DNA of 64,000 nt from NCBI GenBank assembly GCA_025345505.1, contig JANVCC010000011.1, positions 747,230 through 811,229 of the forward strand, read 5' to 3'. The stretch is from Todiramphus chloris collaris (lineage: Eukaryota; Chordata; Aves; Coraciiformes; Alcedinidae). A model generated the notes under the pieces. The model was given only the letters and a program-made list of their open reading frames with translations, was not told the origin of the DNA and searched no databases. Positions 11,534 to 24,904 of the stretch are shown here, piece after piece. The first letter of the stretch is position 1. Every line of letters begins with the position of its first letter. The position numbers and the translations under genes are program-made.

Positions 11534-13541
11534 GATGGTTGGGGGTCTCTGGCTCATCACAGGATGTTTAAATGTGTCATGCTGCTCTAGAAAAGGCAAA
11601 TGAGATTCCCAGATGCATCTGGAAGGGTGTTTTCAGCAGATCAGAGAAGGATTAGGGCCAATATGGAGTGACTGCTGTTGAGAAGTGATGGATTCTTCAA
11701 GAAATGGCAGGTTTGGGGAGGGGACATTGATCTATCACTTGCTGGGCACCAGGCAAAGAAGATGGTGTTGACTTCCAAAAAGGGCAGCACAGGACGATGC
11801 ATGAGCTGCAAACAGTCTACCTGCAGTTGTATGCATTGGGGAACCCTGGGCTGTTGAGCTGTGTGTAGCCCAATGCAGATATCAAAACAGGGGGGACCAA
11901 CAAAACACTTTGAGAAAAATGATGGGAGATACTGGCAATCAGTAAATGCAATCTTTGGGAAAAGAAGTGTTGAAATGGGATTTTTATCTGGAAGAAACCC
12001 AGTGGAGACATAAAATGGCCTTCAAATATGCAGAAAAATCTGACACAAAGAGGAAAGGAATAAACTTTTCTATGCTCAGGATGCATAGGAGGAGATGTTA
12101 CAGGCTTAAGTCCTACCAATTAAAGTCAGACATCAGGGAAAAATTGTAAGGATGAAGAGAGAGGATGCTGCAGAGGGCTTGTAGTTCCCATTGCTGGAGG
12201 TCTTAAAGCACACGGTAGATAAACATGTACCATAGCTGGGCCTGCCTCTGGCAAGGAATGTCTCAGTGGCTTTTTGAGGGCCCTGTGATTCCAAGTGAAA
12301 ATTATTTGTTTAGACTAGAAAAACAAAGGATGAGACATCACTGTCTATAAACATGTAGGGAGTCTGGAGAGGAAAGAAGGAGTAAACACACTGGGGAGAA
12401 AAAAAGTGACTTTAAGGCAACTTTGGGACAGAATGGACTAGCCTGGGTGACATCTGGGAAGAAAGAGGACTGAGCATCACAAGGTTTTGTTCATGACAGC
12501 AAGGATCTTCTCTGCCTCCCAAAGTGGGGAACTGAGAAAACCAGACTCACTGAAGGAGGACCTCATCAGTCTCTGGGTGAGGTTACATGCCCTGGTGCAA
12601 CTGAGGACTGCACCCAGGTTTCCAAATTCCTGTTGAGCCCTTAGTGAAGCTCAGTGAAAACATCTGATGAAAGCATGGAAAGACCTCAGTTTTGTATGGT
12701 TTCAACATAGGATGATGGTTTCAACATAGGATGATGGTTTCAACATAACTCAGACTTGCTATGATGGTGGAAGGTGTCTCCTAGTGAGCGTATCCCTCGA
12801 ACATTAAGTCAAACACATCCCAACCAACACAAGCCATGACTGGGGCTGCAAACATCTGGCCAAGCTCAGACTGGACTATCCTGCTGCAGGTGGCTACTGT
12901 GTCCCTGTCTGTTGGTGACCTCTCTGCTATTTTGCTGCAAATGAGGTCCACATCTGGACTCTTTCCTTCCACCTTCCAAGATCTTCTTTCAGGTTCTGCA
13001 CCTTATGCTGCCCTTGAGAAATCAAGGCTTGCCCCCAAGGCTACCCTTGGCCTACATCAGCACTGTAAATTGTGCAGGCTTGGATTTATTGCTCTCATGT
13101 GGTGAATGGAATTGACGTCTTGTATCACATTAGTAGCTGCTGCAACATCAGTATTGGCAGCTCCTACTGACATGGGCTGCAGGACCAGGAATTGCCCTGT
13201 GGGCACGGCAAGAGGGAGGTTCTGCTCTTGTGGGTTTGCTGCTTGTCTCAAAGGAGAAAGGGAGGCAAAGGGTGAGTGACTGTACCTTACCCAGATGAGG
13301 GAAATGGTTATCCCATGACTCATGGGCTTCATGGGCTACCTGGCAATGTGGTCATCCCTGGATGTCTCCTTCTTAGTATATGTCTGGACTTGTCGGTGCA
13401 TATGCAGCTAATCTGAGCTTGCAAATGGACCTGAGGCTTCCTGGGTAGGCAGAGTCCCTTCACTGTGCCTTGCCCAGCTCTGGTGACCATGAAAGATCTG
13501 GCTGCACCTAGGGACAATCACTGGGACAGACTGTAGGTGAC
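11534..13541. other. Gene-free flanking sequence
   Basis: About 2 kb without a recognisable gene. It is notably A-rich on the plus strand around 11,900-12,100. It holds one short tandem repeat at 12,696-12,748. Confidence 0.45.
12696..12748. repeat. 19-bp tandem repeat, almost three copies
   Basis: The unit ATGGTTTCAACATAGGATG occurs at 12,696 and 12,715 and begins again at 12,734, where it is cut at 15 bases. The full copies are identical, so the array is young or unstable. Confidence 0.9.
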
Positions 13542-13745
13542 TCATAGAATGGTTTGGATTGGATTGGAAGGGACCTTTCAAAGTCACCTGGTTCTCTGCA
13601 CTGAGAAGGGACAACTTCAACTAGATCAGAATGTTTCCAGGGATGGGGCATCTACCATCTCTCTGGGCAGCCTGGGCCAGGGTCTCACCACCCTCAGTGT
13701 AAACAATTTCTTCTTTATATCTAGTCCGAATCTATAGTGTAAATC
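13542..13745 (-). mobile_element. CR1 LINE 3' fragment
   Basis: The minus-strand CR1 is identified on the plus strand by CATAGAATGGTTTGGATTGG, CAGGGATGGGGCATCTACC and CAGGGTCTCACCACCCTCAG. Compared with other copies it lacks part of the segment between the ACTAGATCAG and TTTCCAGGGATG motifs, a small internal deletion. Confidence 0.9.
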
Positions 13746-14225
13746 TAAATCTGAGGTGTCTTTCTCTTGATGTCCAGTTCTCCTCATGGATTGGGCAGCT
13801 CTCCCCAGTGTTTCAGAATTTTTTGTCTCCTCCTTTCCAAAACATGCATTTGGCTGCTGAGAAGAAGTGGGGAACTCAGGGGTCTTTCAGACAAACACAT
13901 CCCTGCACAGCTGCTGACAGTTGGGGCCAGAGAAGGTCTCTGCTTCTTAGTTGCTCTTGACAGCTGCCTTTGCCCCTCTGATGACTCCTTGTTGCTTTCC
14001 GGGGAATGGCTGAAAATCTGCAGGCAGAGAGAGGGGTTGGAACACTCCCATGGAGGGGAGTGAGATGGAAATTCCTTCCAGGGATGAGTCACACTCCACA
14101 TGCACAACTACGCCTGGAAAAAGCAAGCCCTGGCAATTGCTTCCCATCCTGCAGCAGCGCTGGGGTGAAAAAGGGCTCACTGGTTCCTTTGGGGTCTCTT
14201 TTTTTTTTGTCTTGCTTTGTTTTAA
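13746..14225. other. Gene-free flanking sequence
   Basis: Frames of up to 185 codons overlap here on both strands, without known motifs or plausible exon ends. I call no gene. Confidence 0.45.
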
Positions 14226-14288
14226 TGAGGATGGACTAGATGATCTTGACAGGTCCCTTCTGACCCAAAACATTCTACGATTGTATAC
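14226..14288 (+). mobile_element. CR1 LINE, short 3' end
   Basis: Only the last 60 bases of a CR1 are present: GGACTAGATGATCTTGACAG, TCCCTTCTGACCC and ACATTCTACGATTGTAT. The terminal octamers are degraded. Confidence 0.8.
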
Positions 14289-17200
14289 ATGGCAAGACCG
14301 AGCGTTCGCTGAGAGGCTGCAATCTCTCCTTCTGTGCAGCAGCCTTTGCCCCGGTATCACGCTGAAGTGACCAGTGATGTTTACGCTCTGGGACCGGAAG
14401 AAGGAAAGCGGGAAAGGATGTCTTTGGGGGAGCTGAGCTGGTGTAACATTGCTCCTCCAAACAGGCATATTCCTGCTGTGCTCAGTGCATTTCAAAGTGG
14501 CCACCCGCAGGGAACCTCAGTCCCTCCAGCCCCTGGTTCAGGGGTAGGACTGTTGCATGGGAGTGAGCTGTCGGCGGACCGTGCTGCGGAAGCTACTGTG
14601 TACATTCTCCCAGCCTCCAGACATTTATAGCCTAAACACAGAAGTGAGGAGCAGCCACTCGGGTTTTTGGTGGTTTTTTTCCTTGCAAAATGGTTTTCTC
14701 CAGAAAATGCTAATTGGTTGAACTTGACCTTGCATGCGTGTATGTGACCAGGTTTAAACAAATTTACATGAGGAGCAGGTTTTGTGTTTTTACTGCTCTA
14801 AGATAAATTAGGCCAAAGTTTCACCCAGGTTGGGGAGGAGCAGCAGAGCGGGGAATCAAATCCCAAATGACTGCCCAATTCCTAGCTTGTAAAGCACACA
14901 CCATAGGGTGACTGTTTCTATTTTACCCACACCCTTTGCTGTTTTATTTTTTTTGGTCCCAGACCAACTGCACAAGTGCCAACACCCCAGCGTTTTGCAG
15001 GACGCAAAAAACGACTTTTCTTCCTAGCTCCTGGAAAGACACAACCCTATTTTACAGGCACAGCACCCAAATTGTTTGCTCACAGCCACTGATGTCAGGC
15101 ACAAAGGTTCATCCATGCTGCTGGATCTGGGAGCATCCTCAGGACCTGGATGCAGCACTTGGTCCTATGTGGTACCAGTGCCATAAGAGAATAAGATCTG
15201 GATCCGAATCAAACCCTTCTGTCTCCTTACCCTCTGCAGTTGCTCTCCAGCTCTCTGGGGTTTTTCCTATCAGGGCTTGCTCCCTTTCACATTTATTTTT
15301 GTGACATTCTGCCTCAAGAGACAGCTAAACTTACCACCCACCTCCCCATGTGTGCTGTTATCTCTGACCATGGGAATCCATTGAACCATTGCATTTATTT
15401 CTGCTTCTCACTCTGTTCAGCATTAAAATTTTCTGAAAGATCCTCTTGCACAAGAGCCTCCTGAGCAATCAACCAGGGCATGCACTTTGTAGGGAACACC
15501 CCCTGCTTGTGCCTCTCCACTGAAGCCGAAACACTGCTGCTTAAAACACTATTTGTCAATCAGACAATACCGGAGATGGTTTAGGCAGAGAGGGAGCAGC
15601 ATTAAACCGGCTTTGAGCGTGGGTTTTGGTTCTGTGATGAAGTTGCAGAGTGTAATCCATGCTTGACTTTGCTGAAGTGCAGGATTCATGCACTGGGAGA
15701 ATAATAAACTGCCCCCCAGGCTAGATCTCTGGCTGATGGATGGAATTTGAGGAAATCCTGTGAGTTTCTAATCTTAGGCTGTTTTTCCTGGGTAGTTTAT
15801 TCCTTTAAATAGAAAGGATTAGATGAGATTGACTCCTACAATCCTTCTGCTCTGGACTAGCCTGTAATCTTTAGTTTCCAGCAATGGGCATGAGCACTGC
15901 ATTACATGTCCTTTCTACTTCTGCTGTGAAGGGAAAACAAGGCTTTGGTGGGCTCAACTTTCTGCTTCTTTACCCCACACAACCCACTTTTGGAGGCAAT
16001 TTCAGACACACTCGATGGGCTGTAGCAGCCTCCAAGCATTGTAAAACTGGACAGGCAGAGAGAAGTTATAAATGACCCATGGGGGAAAGGCTTGAATACA
16101 AGCATGACCCTTTATGAGACACTAGAGAATCCACATGGCAGAAAAATTCTATGACCACAGTCTGTCATGGGTTTGAGGTGGTTATACCACATGCCCAGAG
16201 CATCCCTCACTCAAAAAATAGTCCGAGAACATCTAAAACATAATGTGCTAGTAAACACTAGGTGGAAGAAGAATGTTCCAGAGATGCTGTTGAAAGGATG
16301 GTTATACATGGGTAAATCTGGAGGCTTCACCTCTGGGTAAGACACTTCGGTGTTCCTAATTGGATCATTAATGCAGAAGAGCATCATTAACAGAGTAATT
16401 TAAACAGGCATGAAACCCAAAGGCAGAAAGCTCATTAAGTGGCTAGAAATCACCCTGCTGAAAAAATCCCACCAGGCCAGCTGGTGTTGGCAGACCAGGT
16501 TTGGTGCTGAGTGGGTAATGTGGTGGTTACACCTGGAGACCTGTCCCAGCTGCAGGCCTTCTCCCTCTGAGCAGAAGGAAAAGGATCCTGCTGCCTGCTG
16601 CTGCATGTGTCTGTGCCTCTCTCAGGTTTCTCCTGGGTTGTTTGAAGCCTACCTGAGATGGGGAAGGAGGGAATGGGTGGCAAGAGTGGGTCATGAAAGA
16701 GAAGTAGGGTGATGAAGCCTTTGTTGCAGCTGCTCCATGGCCTCAGGCCATGCACAGCCAACTGCCAGACCATTGCCCAGGACTAACAGAGCAGAAAAGT
16801 CGAATGTGATGTAAATGAATGAGATTTAGCCCTGGCCATGGGAATACTTGAGACTGGGATTGTCTCTCCAAGATGTGGCAGGACTGGTCACACTGGGCAA
16901 AAAGAAGTCCTTGAGGACGCAATTGCAGGTCCTTAAGGATGCAACCACTTCTGGGGAGAAGCACGGCATGGATGGGCAGTGCCCAGCCACCCTTCATCCC
17001 TGTCTTTCACTAATGTTACCTGTCTGTCTATGTGAGAAATGTGGCAGACACCTGTATCACAAGTGCTCAAAGACACTCTCATCACGGGATTTTTTGGGTG
17101 AAATATCTGGGATACATTCTAGAGCTGATTTGTTCAGTCTGGAAGGGAACATCTTGTTCATCTGCTCTGACTCACATGCAAAACAGGTCAGAGAGCATTG

Positions 17201-20200
17201 TCCACCACAACTTGCAATGGCGTGAGAGGTATGGTTTTTAGAACGACCAATTATATATCTGCATGATCGTTTACATTGCAGATCGCCAGAAGAGCCGTCC
17301 ACCCTATCCTTGGTGAGTGAATGCAGGTTGCTCCATGATTTTCCAGTAGGATTTGCAGTGGGTGGTCACAGACTGACTTGAGAGCTTGGCAACCATGCTG
17401 TTTGCTGCAGAAAGCACTTATTTTTATCCTGGTATGGAATAATCATCTCCTGATGTCTGTGCTGAAATCTGTGGTTTTAGCAGCTGAGCTCCCTAACTTT
17501 ACAAGGTCTGTACCCTTCACAGACCCCAGAGCAAGACACCAAACCTGGCTTTACCCATCCTCTTCCTCACCTCTGCAAATCCTTCTTCCTAACCTTCTCC
17601 TCAGTCAGAAGCGCGCGACCTGGAGGTCAGGTCCCCCTGCATGTTGGCTCATGGTTGTCAATCCCTTCCCACGCTGGACAGCAACTCCCAAACCAGATTA
17701 CTCTGTACATCCCTGTACAGAAGAAGTGTCCTTACACTGCCCCAGCCTGCACTGGCTTCCCCACCCTGCTGATGTGTCTTCAATGCCCTGTGACGTGTCC
17801 TCAAGACAAGTGGAACATTTTCCTCATCCCATCACCCTGTCTTGGAGTGCTTGGGAAGTCTGATGCTGCTGGGAGATTGAGATGAGTCAGCATTTGCATG
17901 TGCTGAATCACTGCAAGAAGGTGCCAGAGAGGACAAGGGAGAATGCCCAGCCTCGTTGGAGGGTGTAAATGTCCCAGGAAGATCTGTTTGAAAACAAATT
18001 CCTATTAATGAGACCCATTGAGCTGTCAAGGAGACATCACCATCTTGTAGGGTTGTTTCTCCCAGGGACCAGAAGTGTCACTCCCTGAGGCAAGGTTATT
18101 GTCTGGTCCTGCCTCCATCTGAATCCTTTCAGATGGCCCACAGCTCATCATTCGGGAAGTGGGCCACATCCCTAACCCATGGCTGCCCCTGCAGACCTGT
18201 CCTGGGACATGCCAATGCCTGCCTCTTGGTAGCTCCATCACAGCAAGTCTGGAGAAAAATGCTGTCCAACATGCCATACTGGGAGGAAGGCTGTGAAGGA
18301 ATGACTGGCAAGTCCAAAAAGCAGGTCTTTGGGGATGTCTTTTGAGTATAACCAATTCCCAGTCTCTGTGCTGATGCAGTTTGTATCATTGCTGGGTTTT
18401 TTTAGGTAAAGATGCTCCTGAGCACATGTGATGGCTTTAGGAGTGGATTATCTCAGGGCTTGGCTCAACGGGGGTTTAAGATTTAAAGGTCAGAATTGCA
18501 GCACGAGCAGGTCCTCTGTGCTGGCCACCCTTGCTGACACCCCCACAGACACTTGAATATCACTGATCCCTCGATGAACAGCACAGAACGCACCAGAGGA
18601 TGCTTTAAAATATGTCCCCAGATCATTGTCTCTTGCCAAGCACTTGCTGGTGGTAGGGATGCTCCTCACAGCCAGCCCAAAAGAGTCTTGGTTATTTTTA
18701 CCAAGCCCTTGATTTCTTCTTTCTTTCAGCTATAAAATGAGAAAAAAAACTGAGCCCCTAAAATGATGACAGGTTAGGAGAGACAGGGAGGGGGACCTTT
18801 CTCTCCACAGGTATGGTAGGAGCTCCTTTGTACCATGATAGAGCCTCCAGAAGATCTTACTCCAGAAGATCTTACCCTCCTCCAGAAGATCTTACTCCCT
18901 TCATCCTTCTAGGAATTAACCTATTTGTTTTCTCATATGTGGCTTCCTTTTTCTTCACCTGCTCCTCCTCCTGCAAAGCAGGCCACAGGCAAGCCACAGG
19001 AAGGTCATGGATGCATGATGGGGGTACAAACCCCAAAGAGATTTACATTGACTTTTTCACTCTTGTCAAGGTTCAATACTCCTTTCAGGTTCCCTGTCCT
19101 GGATAAGTTCAGTACTTGAGTGAGAAAGTCCTGGCTTTAGATTTTCTCCTACATTTCCAGATTGAATGGAATAAATTTCCAGGTCAAGAAGAGCTGGAAG
19201 AAACACCCCAGGAGTTTTTGGTCTTAGGGTCTCTGCTAGGGCCTGCCTTCAACGTGAAATGAATTTTCTGTGCTTGCTCAGAGCAGAGGCCAAACAGGGA
19301 GCGAGGCCAGAAAAACAGGAGGACATGTTGGAGTTTCTTTTTTTCTTCACTTAACTCTGAAATAAAAATATATCTCAAGCTTGTTTTAGGATTAACAAGA
19401 AAAAATTCTTCTTGATGGGAACCATCTGTGGCTGGGAGATGCCGGCTGTACTCTGCTTTCCACCCAGCACGCGGACGCTGTTATTTGGGGTGTGTCCCTT
19501 TCCCAAATGTTATTCCTCTCATCCCTGTGCTGGTCAGAGGAATCTCAACTATTTAAGGAGATTTTTCTCTCTGGATGGGCCCAGCAGTAAAAAGCAGCAG
19601 CAGCTCATTACCCCTATATAACATAATATTTGCTTTCCTCATTACACCAGTGCTGCCCAGCACAGCTTGCTGGTGGCTGCTGGTCTCCCTAGCATAACAC
19701 TGGAAGCATCTTTGTTGTAACCTTTCCACCCCAGACATTACCTCATGTTCAAAGCAAATAACTCGTGGCCTCTCTGACCTGTCCAGCAAACAAGGAGAGG
19801 AAATCTGCCCCAAGGAGCAGACATGTCCTTGTTCTGCATCTGCTGTGCTGCTGAAAATGAGTGTACTCACACCAGTCCCACTGTGATGTAGAGGACTGCA
19901 GTGATTGCTGCGTTGGCTGCTAACACATGAGTCTTGCCAGTGAAATGCAACCACTTTTGGGTTGTGATTTTCAATGAGAGGATAAAAAGGTTTGTTTACA
20001 GCACCATAAATGCCAGAGAGCATTTAAAGCAGGAAAAAAAGCCTCCTAGACCAAGAAGAGGAGGGGAAATTCAAAATGAAACCATCAGAAGAGTGGGCAG
20101 GGTTGGTCTCAGGGGTACAGGAGGAGAAGCTGAATATGTTTCTCTGCTCTCACCATGCTTCCAGAGGATGAGGACACTGCCCAGATGAGATGCCTCCTCT

Positions 20201-21494
20201 TGGGATTGGCTCTTGGCAGGTTGAACAGGAAGCTGGAAGTGAGACAAGATGAACAGGTTCTCCATGCTGCTGGGGCTGCAAGAGCCTCTCAGCAGCTACT
20301 GACCTGTGATCCACCCTCTGCTGAAGAGCAAGGTGCTGAGCTGAGCTGGCTAGGCATGAAACAAACCAAAACAAGCACTTCAGGGGCTTTTACAAACCTG
20401 GTTCGAAGAAGGAGTTTTGCATGGGCTTTACTAGTTATGATATCTTCAGAGTGAGTCCAAACCATGTCTGGGAGATGGTTTGGACTAATTTGCACAAGCA
20501 ATGGCAGGATGCACAGGTCTTGTCTACAGTGCCCTCCTGCTTGTCCCTTGAGGACAATCTGCTGCATTGAGCGTGAAGACCTTCAAGTTATTTTAATCTA
20601 CCAGAACTGAGTTAGCTCACATCTCCTACATGAAGCTCAGCATGAACTGGTTGGGAAGAAGGATGCTGCTCCCATATCACTATCTCCATCCCACTGAGGC
20701 TGGCACAAAGCATTCCAATGGCATGGGCACTGGTGGATTTTGCAGTCCAAGGCATGAAGGCAAAATGTCTTCCACCTTTAAAGCTGGCAAAATCCATCTC
20801 TAAGATGTTGGCTTGTCCCTGCAGGTGGGGGTGCAGCCTGTGCTCCTGTCCCAGGAATGTGGGTTCCTCTGACACCGCTTTGCCCAACCCTGCTCTGACC
20901 ATGGGCTGGGAATAGTCATTGCTGGTCTCCCTGGCCGGGCAGCCAGACCTACCCATCCTGCCTGTCTCGCACCCCTAGGGATTTATACAATCATTGCTGA
21001 AACTCTCATGGTTTTCATCCTGCCCTGGCACCTCAGGACCCCAGGGACAAGGAGACCTTGAAGCTAAGTGCTGTCTCAGCCCTGGCCCAACCAGTGCTCC
21101 CTGTTCAATGGGAGTGTTTTGCTTCTGGTGGCCATGAGGAAGTAGAAGGAGTTCTGCCAGCACAGACTGGGTTGCAGAAGTTAAATCCTTGCTGTGTCCA
21201 GGCCCTTTTCTCCTTCCTGTTATTTCACACCAGGCTTTGATTTCGTCTAGGAGAGCAGAGACACTGTCTAAGGACTCTGGGCTCAAACTCAAAGATAAAC
21301 TTGTGTAGGTATGAGCAAGTCACATGCGTGATAAAAATGGAGCAGCAAGGCAATCAGGAAGAGCTGTGTGGTCTCAGCTCTTAACATGGAGCTGGAAATC
21401 TCCTGGGAAAAGTCTTCATAGAGGATTTAGGGACAGAGATCTTTTGCTGCTCCAGGAAAGGCCAGGCAGCACAGGCAATTCTGCCCTTTGACTC
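14289..21494. other. Long CR1-free, gene-free stretch
   Basis: In 7.2 kb I find no CR1 fragment and no exon I can defend. The only ordered structure is a small tandem repeat at 18,847-18,900. The lack of insertions here, compared with the denser spacing to the left, may be chance or may reflect constraint. Confidence 0.45.
18847..18900. repeat. Three-copy short tandem repeat
   Basis: Three units beginning CCAGAAGATCTTAC start at 18,847, 18,862 and 18,882. The spacing differs (15 and 20 bases), so this is an irregular array. Confidence 0.85.
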
Positions 21495-22141
21495 ACTTGT
21501 GGCTACTGGTGGGTGAGAAGCTGGACATGAGCCAGCAACTTGTGCACTCACAGCCCAGAAGCCAATGGCATCCTGGACTGCATCCAGAGCAGCGTGGGCA
21601 GCAGGTCAGGGAGGGGATTCTGCCCCTCTGCTCTGCTCTGGGGAGACCCCCCTGCAGTGCTGGGTCCAGCTCTGGAGGCCTCAGCACAGGAGAGACAGGG
21701 ACCTGTTGGAGCGGGGCCAGAGGAGGCCACAGCAATGCTGGGAGGGCTGGAACCCCTCTGCTGGGAGGCCAGGCTGAGAGAGTTGGGGCTGTTCAGCTTG
21801 CAGCCTTCCATTACTTAAAGGAGTCTATCAGAAAGATTGAGACAGACTTTATAGGAGAGCCTGTTGTGACAGGACAAGGGGTGGTGATTTTAAACTAAAA
21901 GAGGGAGAGTTAGCTGGAGAGAAGGATGAAATGTTTTACACTGAAGGTGATGAAACACTGGCCCAGGTTGCCCAAGGAGGTGTTAAATGTCCCACCCCTG
22001 GAAACATTCCAGGTGAGGTTGGGTGGGACTCTGAGCAACCTGCTCTAGGCTGCAGATGTCGCTGCTCCCTGGAGGGAGATTGGACTAGATGAGCTTGAAA
22101 GGTCCTTTCCAACCAAACCATTCCATAATTCTACTATTCTG
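21495..22141 (+). mobile_element. CR1 LINE, 5'-truncated, with small internal deletion
   Basis: About 650 bp of CR1 cover the ORF2 C-terminal third and the 3' UTR. The first 246 bp of the well-preserved part (21,551-21,796) match 34,371-34,616 with 4 differences, while the remainder diverges far more from that copy. Right after this block about 31 bp are missing, the part that in other copies encodes EKRRL.GDL. The 3' end reads GACTAGATGAGCTTGAAAGG and then degraded octamers. Confidence 0.95.
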
Positions 22142-24487
22142 TCAAAATGGAGATAGTATTACAGATCTCCAAGCCTTCTTCCATGCCCTTGAGCCTGTAA
22201 CTGATGCCAGATGTGGCATCAGATACATTGTCAATTAACCGGATGTTCCATGCTCTTCCCAAAAATGACAGCCATGGAGGAATCTGCTGCACCTTCACCA
22301 AAGCATGTCTTGTTTCACAAACCTTCCTGTGGTTACCTCCACACCTCTGAGCACAGCCACGAATGAAAAAAAAAATCAACACCATCTAAAATGCTCTGGC
22401 ATATCAGGGAAAAACAAGATATTCTGTGACACCAAAATAGATCTGCAGCTGCAGCATCAGAAGGGCTCAGACAAGTGTTTCTCCAGCAAAGAGTTTGCTC
22501 CTGTGAGCCTGGAAGGAGGAAAAGGGGTTTTCTTCTACCTACAGAGGGGATGAAACCCCATTTTTTCTTGGAGGAATGTGATGCTGTGGTTAAAGACTCT
22601 TCACCTCCTTCCCTCTGTTCCCACTACTGCAGGAAACTGCATCATCTCCTTCGCTGTCCCATCCTCCTCCCCAAAATACCAAAGTGCCGTCTCCTCCAAG
22701 ACTTTGCACTTCTGTATCGCCAGGTTCCAGTCTGATATTTCCCTGCCAGAAAACAAAAATTGCCCTTCTGGACCAATTTTTCCCTTCCATAAGCATATAA
22801 TAAAATGCTTTCAGGATGTGGCGTGACATCTGCCTACGCCTGAAATTTGCTCCTGGTTTAAAGCACCAGCGCTGAGCCAGGTCCTAATGGAACAGCTTAA
22901 AAAGTGATCACACGGTGCTGGTGCCATAGGGGTCCAAAGGGCTTCAATGAGGGTTTTATAGGTGCATTGATTTGAAATGAATGTGGCTAGAAAGATACAG
23001 TGTGGAATGAGCACAGCAGAAATCCTAGCCAAAGGGAGATGTTCAAAATAGCTTTGAGCATTCAAGGCTCTAAGCATGGGATAAGGAACTTTTAAATCCG
23101 AAAACAACTTTCCCAGTCCAAAATTGCATCTATTTTCCTAGAAGCTGTCTCAAAATTCATATGAAATTTCCTTCTGTTGGCCTCTCTGTGACTCTTTTTT
23201 TGACACTGCATGACCTTTAGCAGGCCAAGTGCTGTTAGCATGGTGGGAAAATGGTCTTTCTGCTCTTCATTCCTCTCTTCACAGCTGCTTGGAGGTGGCT
23301 TGAAAAGGAAATCTTCTCCAGCCTAGCAACCCTGGTGGGAGCCTGTGTCAGATTCGACTGGCCAAATCAAAGAAATATTCTGAAAATGTGCAAACTCCAA
23401 TTCATTTTGGAGGCATTTTGCTCAGCAAATGGATGCTAAGAAACAAATTACTGGCTGACGTTAGGAGCAGCTGCAGTGTTTCTGGAACCTCATGAGTTAG
23501 AAGAATATTTTCTCCCGTTGCCAGAAGAAAATATTTTTCCCTTGATCTTACAAATGGCTGAACTACTTCTCTTGAAATTAAAAGGAAACATCCCTAGGCA
23601 GACACTCAAGCATGTAAAATTTCATCCCCAGTGTTTCAAGTCTGGCAAAGTCACGAGGACCTGTGGTCATGACTTTATGTGCCTTGAAATACCTGCATCT
23701 GTCCCGCACTCCCCCTGCACATCCATGTTTGAGCCTGCGGGAAAACACATCCTAAAGCTTTGCAATGGACCCAGCAACAAGGCAGCGAATAAAAATGCTC
23801 CCACAGGATATATTTTCATCAGGATTTAAGATAATCACTGCTCTGAGGGACTTCTGATTTTGAAATGCCTGCCGTCAGCAGTACTGTAAGAGAAAGCACT
23901 TGGCAAACAGCTACCAGAACCTCTGCCTGTGATCCTGCCTGTAAAGCTGCCTGTAACACTGCCTGTAGCGCAATCCCATGTCTCTTCTGATGGGGCTGGG
24001 GATCATGACTTTGGATCAGACTTTATATCTTGATTTTTTGCCTCCAGTATTTTCCTGGGGGTGAGGTTTTTGTGATGGTGGGTGCAGCTCCTTGCGCTAT
24101 TTCTACGTCTCTTAGGAAAAGAGAGAGAGTTGCTAGTGAGCTATTGGCTTTGCCTGTCTCGGCAAAGATGAGCCTGTTATCTGTCTTTCACTTGCTTGTT
24201 ATTTTGACAGCACATCTCCTCCCTTTGCACCATTTGGCCCATACACTCCTCCAGGGCTGGATCCAAGCAGTGGAAAATGGCCAATTTGCAGAAAGAAAGG
24301 GGTCAGTTGCTATCAGGTGCGTATTTTGCCACCTTGCATCAAGAAGGGCAAAAAATTCACACTAAGGCCACAGTTCATTTTGTTCACGCTGCTGGATAGC
24401 CCTGGATGTCCTTCTTGCCCTGATTTACTTGTGCTGTTGCAACGTGCAGAAAACAAGTCCTGATCATGGTGTAGACATGTCAAAGCA
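22142..24487. other. Gene-free flanking sequence
   Basis: No gene is recognised. Ordered structures are a hairpin at 22,201-22,222 (9-bp arms CTGATGCCA/TGGCATCAG, 4-base loop) and a 12-bp tandem array at 23,923-23,970. Confidence 0.45.
23923..23970. repeat. 12-bp tandem repeat, four copies
   Basis: Four exact-length 12-bp units each begin CTGCCTGT and differ only in the last four bases (GATC, AAAG, AACA, AGCG). No indels separate the units. Confidence 0.9.
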
Positions 24488-24904
24488 CTCTTCCTATGAG
24501 GACAGAATTAGAGTTGGGGTTTTACAGTCTGGAGAAGAGAAAGCTCCAGGGAGACCTTAAGACCATTCAGTACTTAGAGGGGAGGATATAAGAAAGATGG
24601 GGAAAGACTTTTAGCAGGGCCTGGTGTGACAGGACAAGGGATGATGGTTTTAAACTAAAGAAGGAGAGAGTTAGATTAGATATTAGGAATAAATTCTTTA
24701 TTGTGAGGGTGGTGAGACACTGGAACACGTTGCCCAGAGATTCTGGATACCCCATTCCTGAAAATGTTCAAGGCCAGGTTGGATGGGGCTTTGATCAACC
24801 TAAACTAGTAGAAGGCATCCCTGCCTATGTCAGCGGGGTTGGAATTAGATGATCTTTAAGTTCCCTTCCAACCCAAACCAGTCATGATTCTGTGATTCTA
24901 TGAT
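24488..24904 (+). mobile_element. CR1 LINE, 5'-truncated
   Basis: About 415 bp. Plus-strand motifs run in order: CCTATGAGGACAGAATTAGA, TCTGGAGAAGAGAAAGCTCC, GGGATGATGGTTTTAAACTA, AAATTCTTTATTGTGAGGGT, AAGGCCAGGTTGGATGGGG and a terminal GTGATTCTATGATCC. It is the last CR1 before the CpG island. Confidence 0.95.

Noticed and set aside
13947-14504. 185-codon minus-strand frame
   Set aside because: It overlaps a CR1 3' end at 14,226-14,288 and has no recognisable domain.
22201-22222. 9-bp-arm hairpin CTGATGCCA/TGGCATCAG
   Set aside because: The arms are short enough to arise by chance in a 64-kb window, and nothing nearby adds support.
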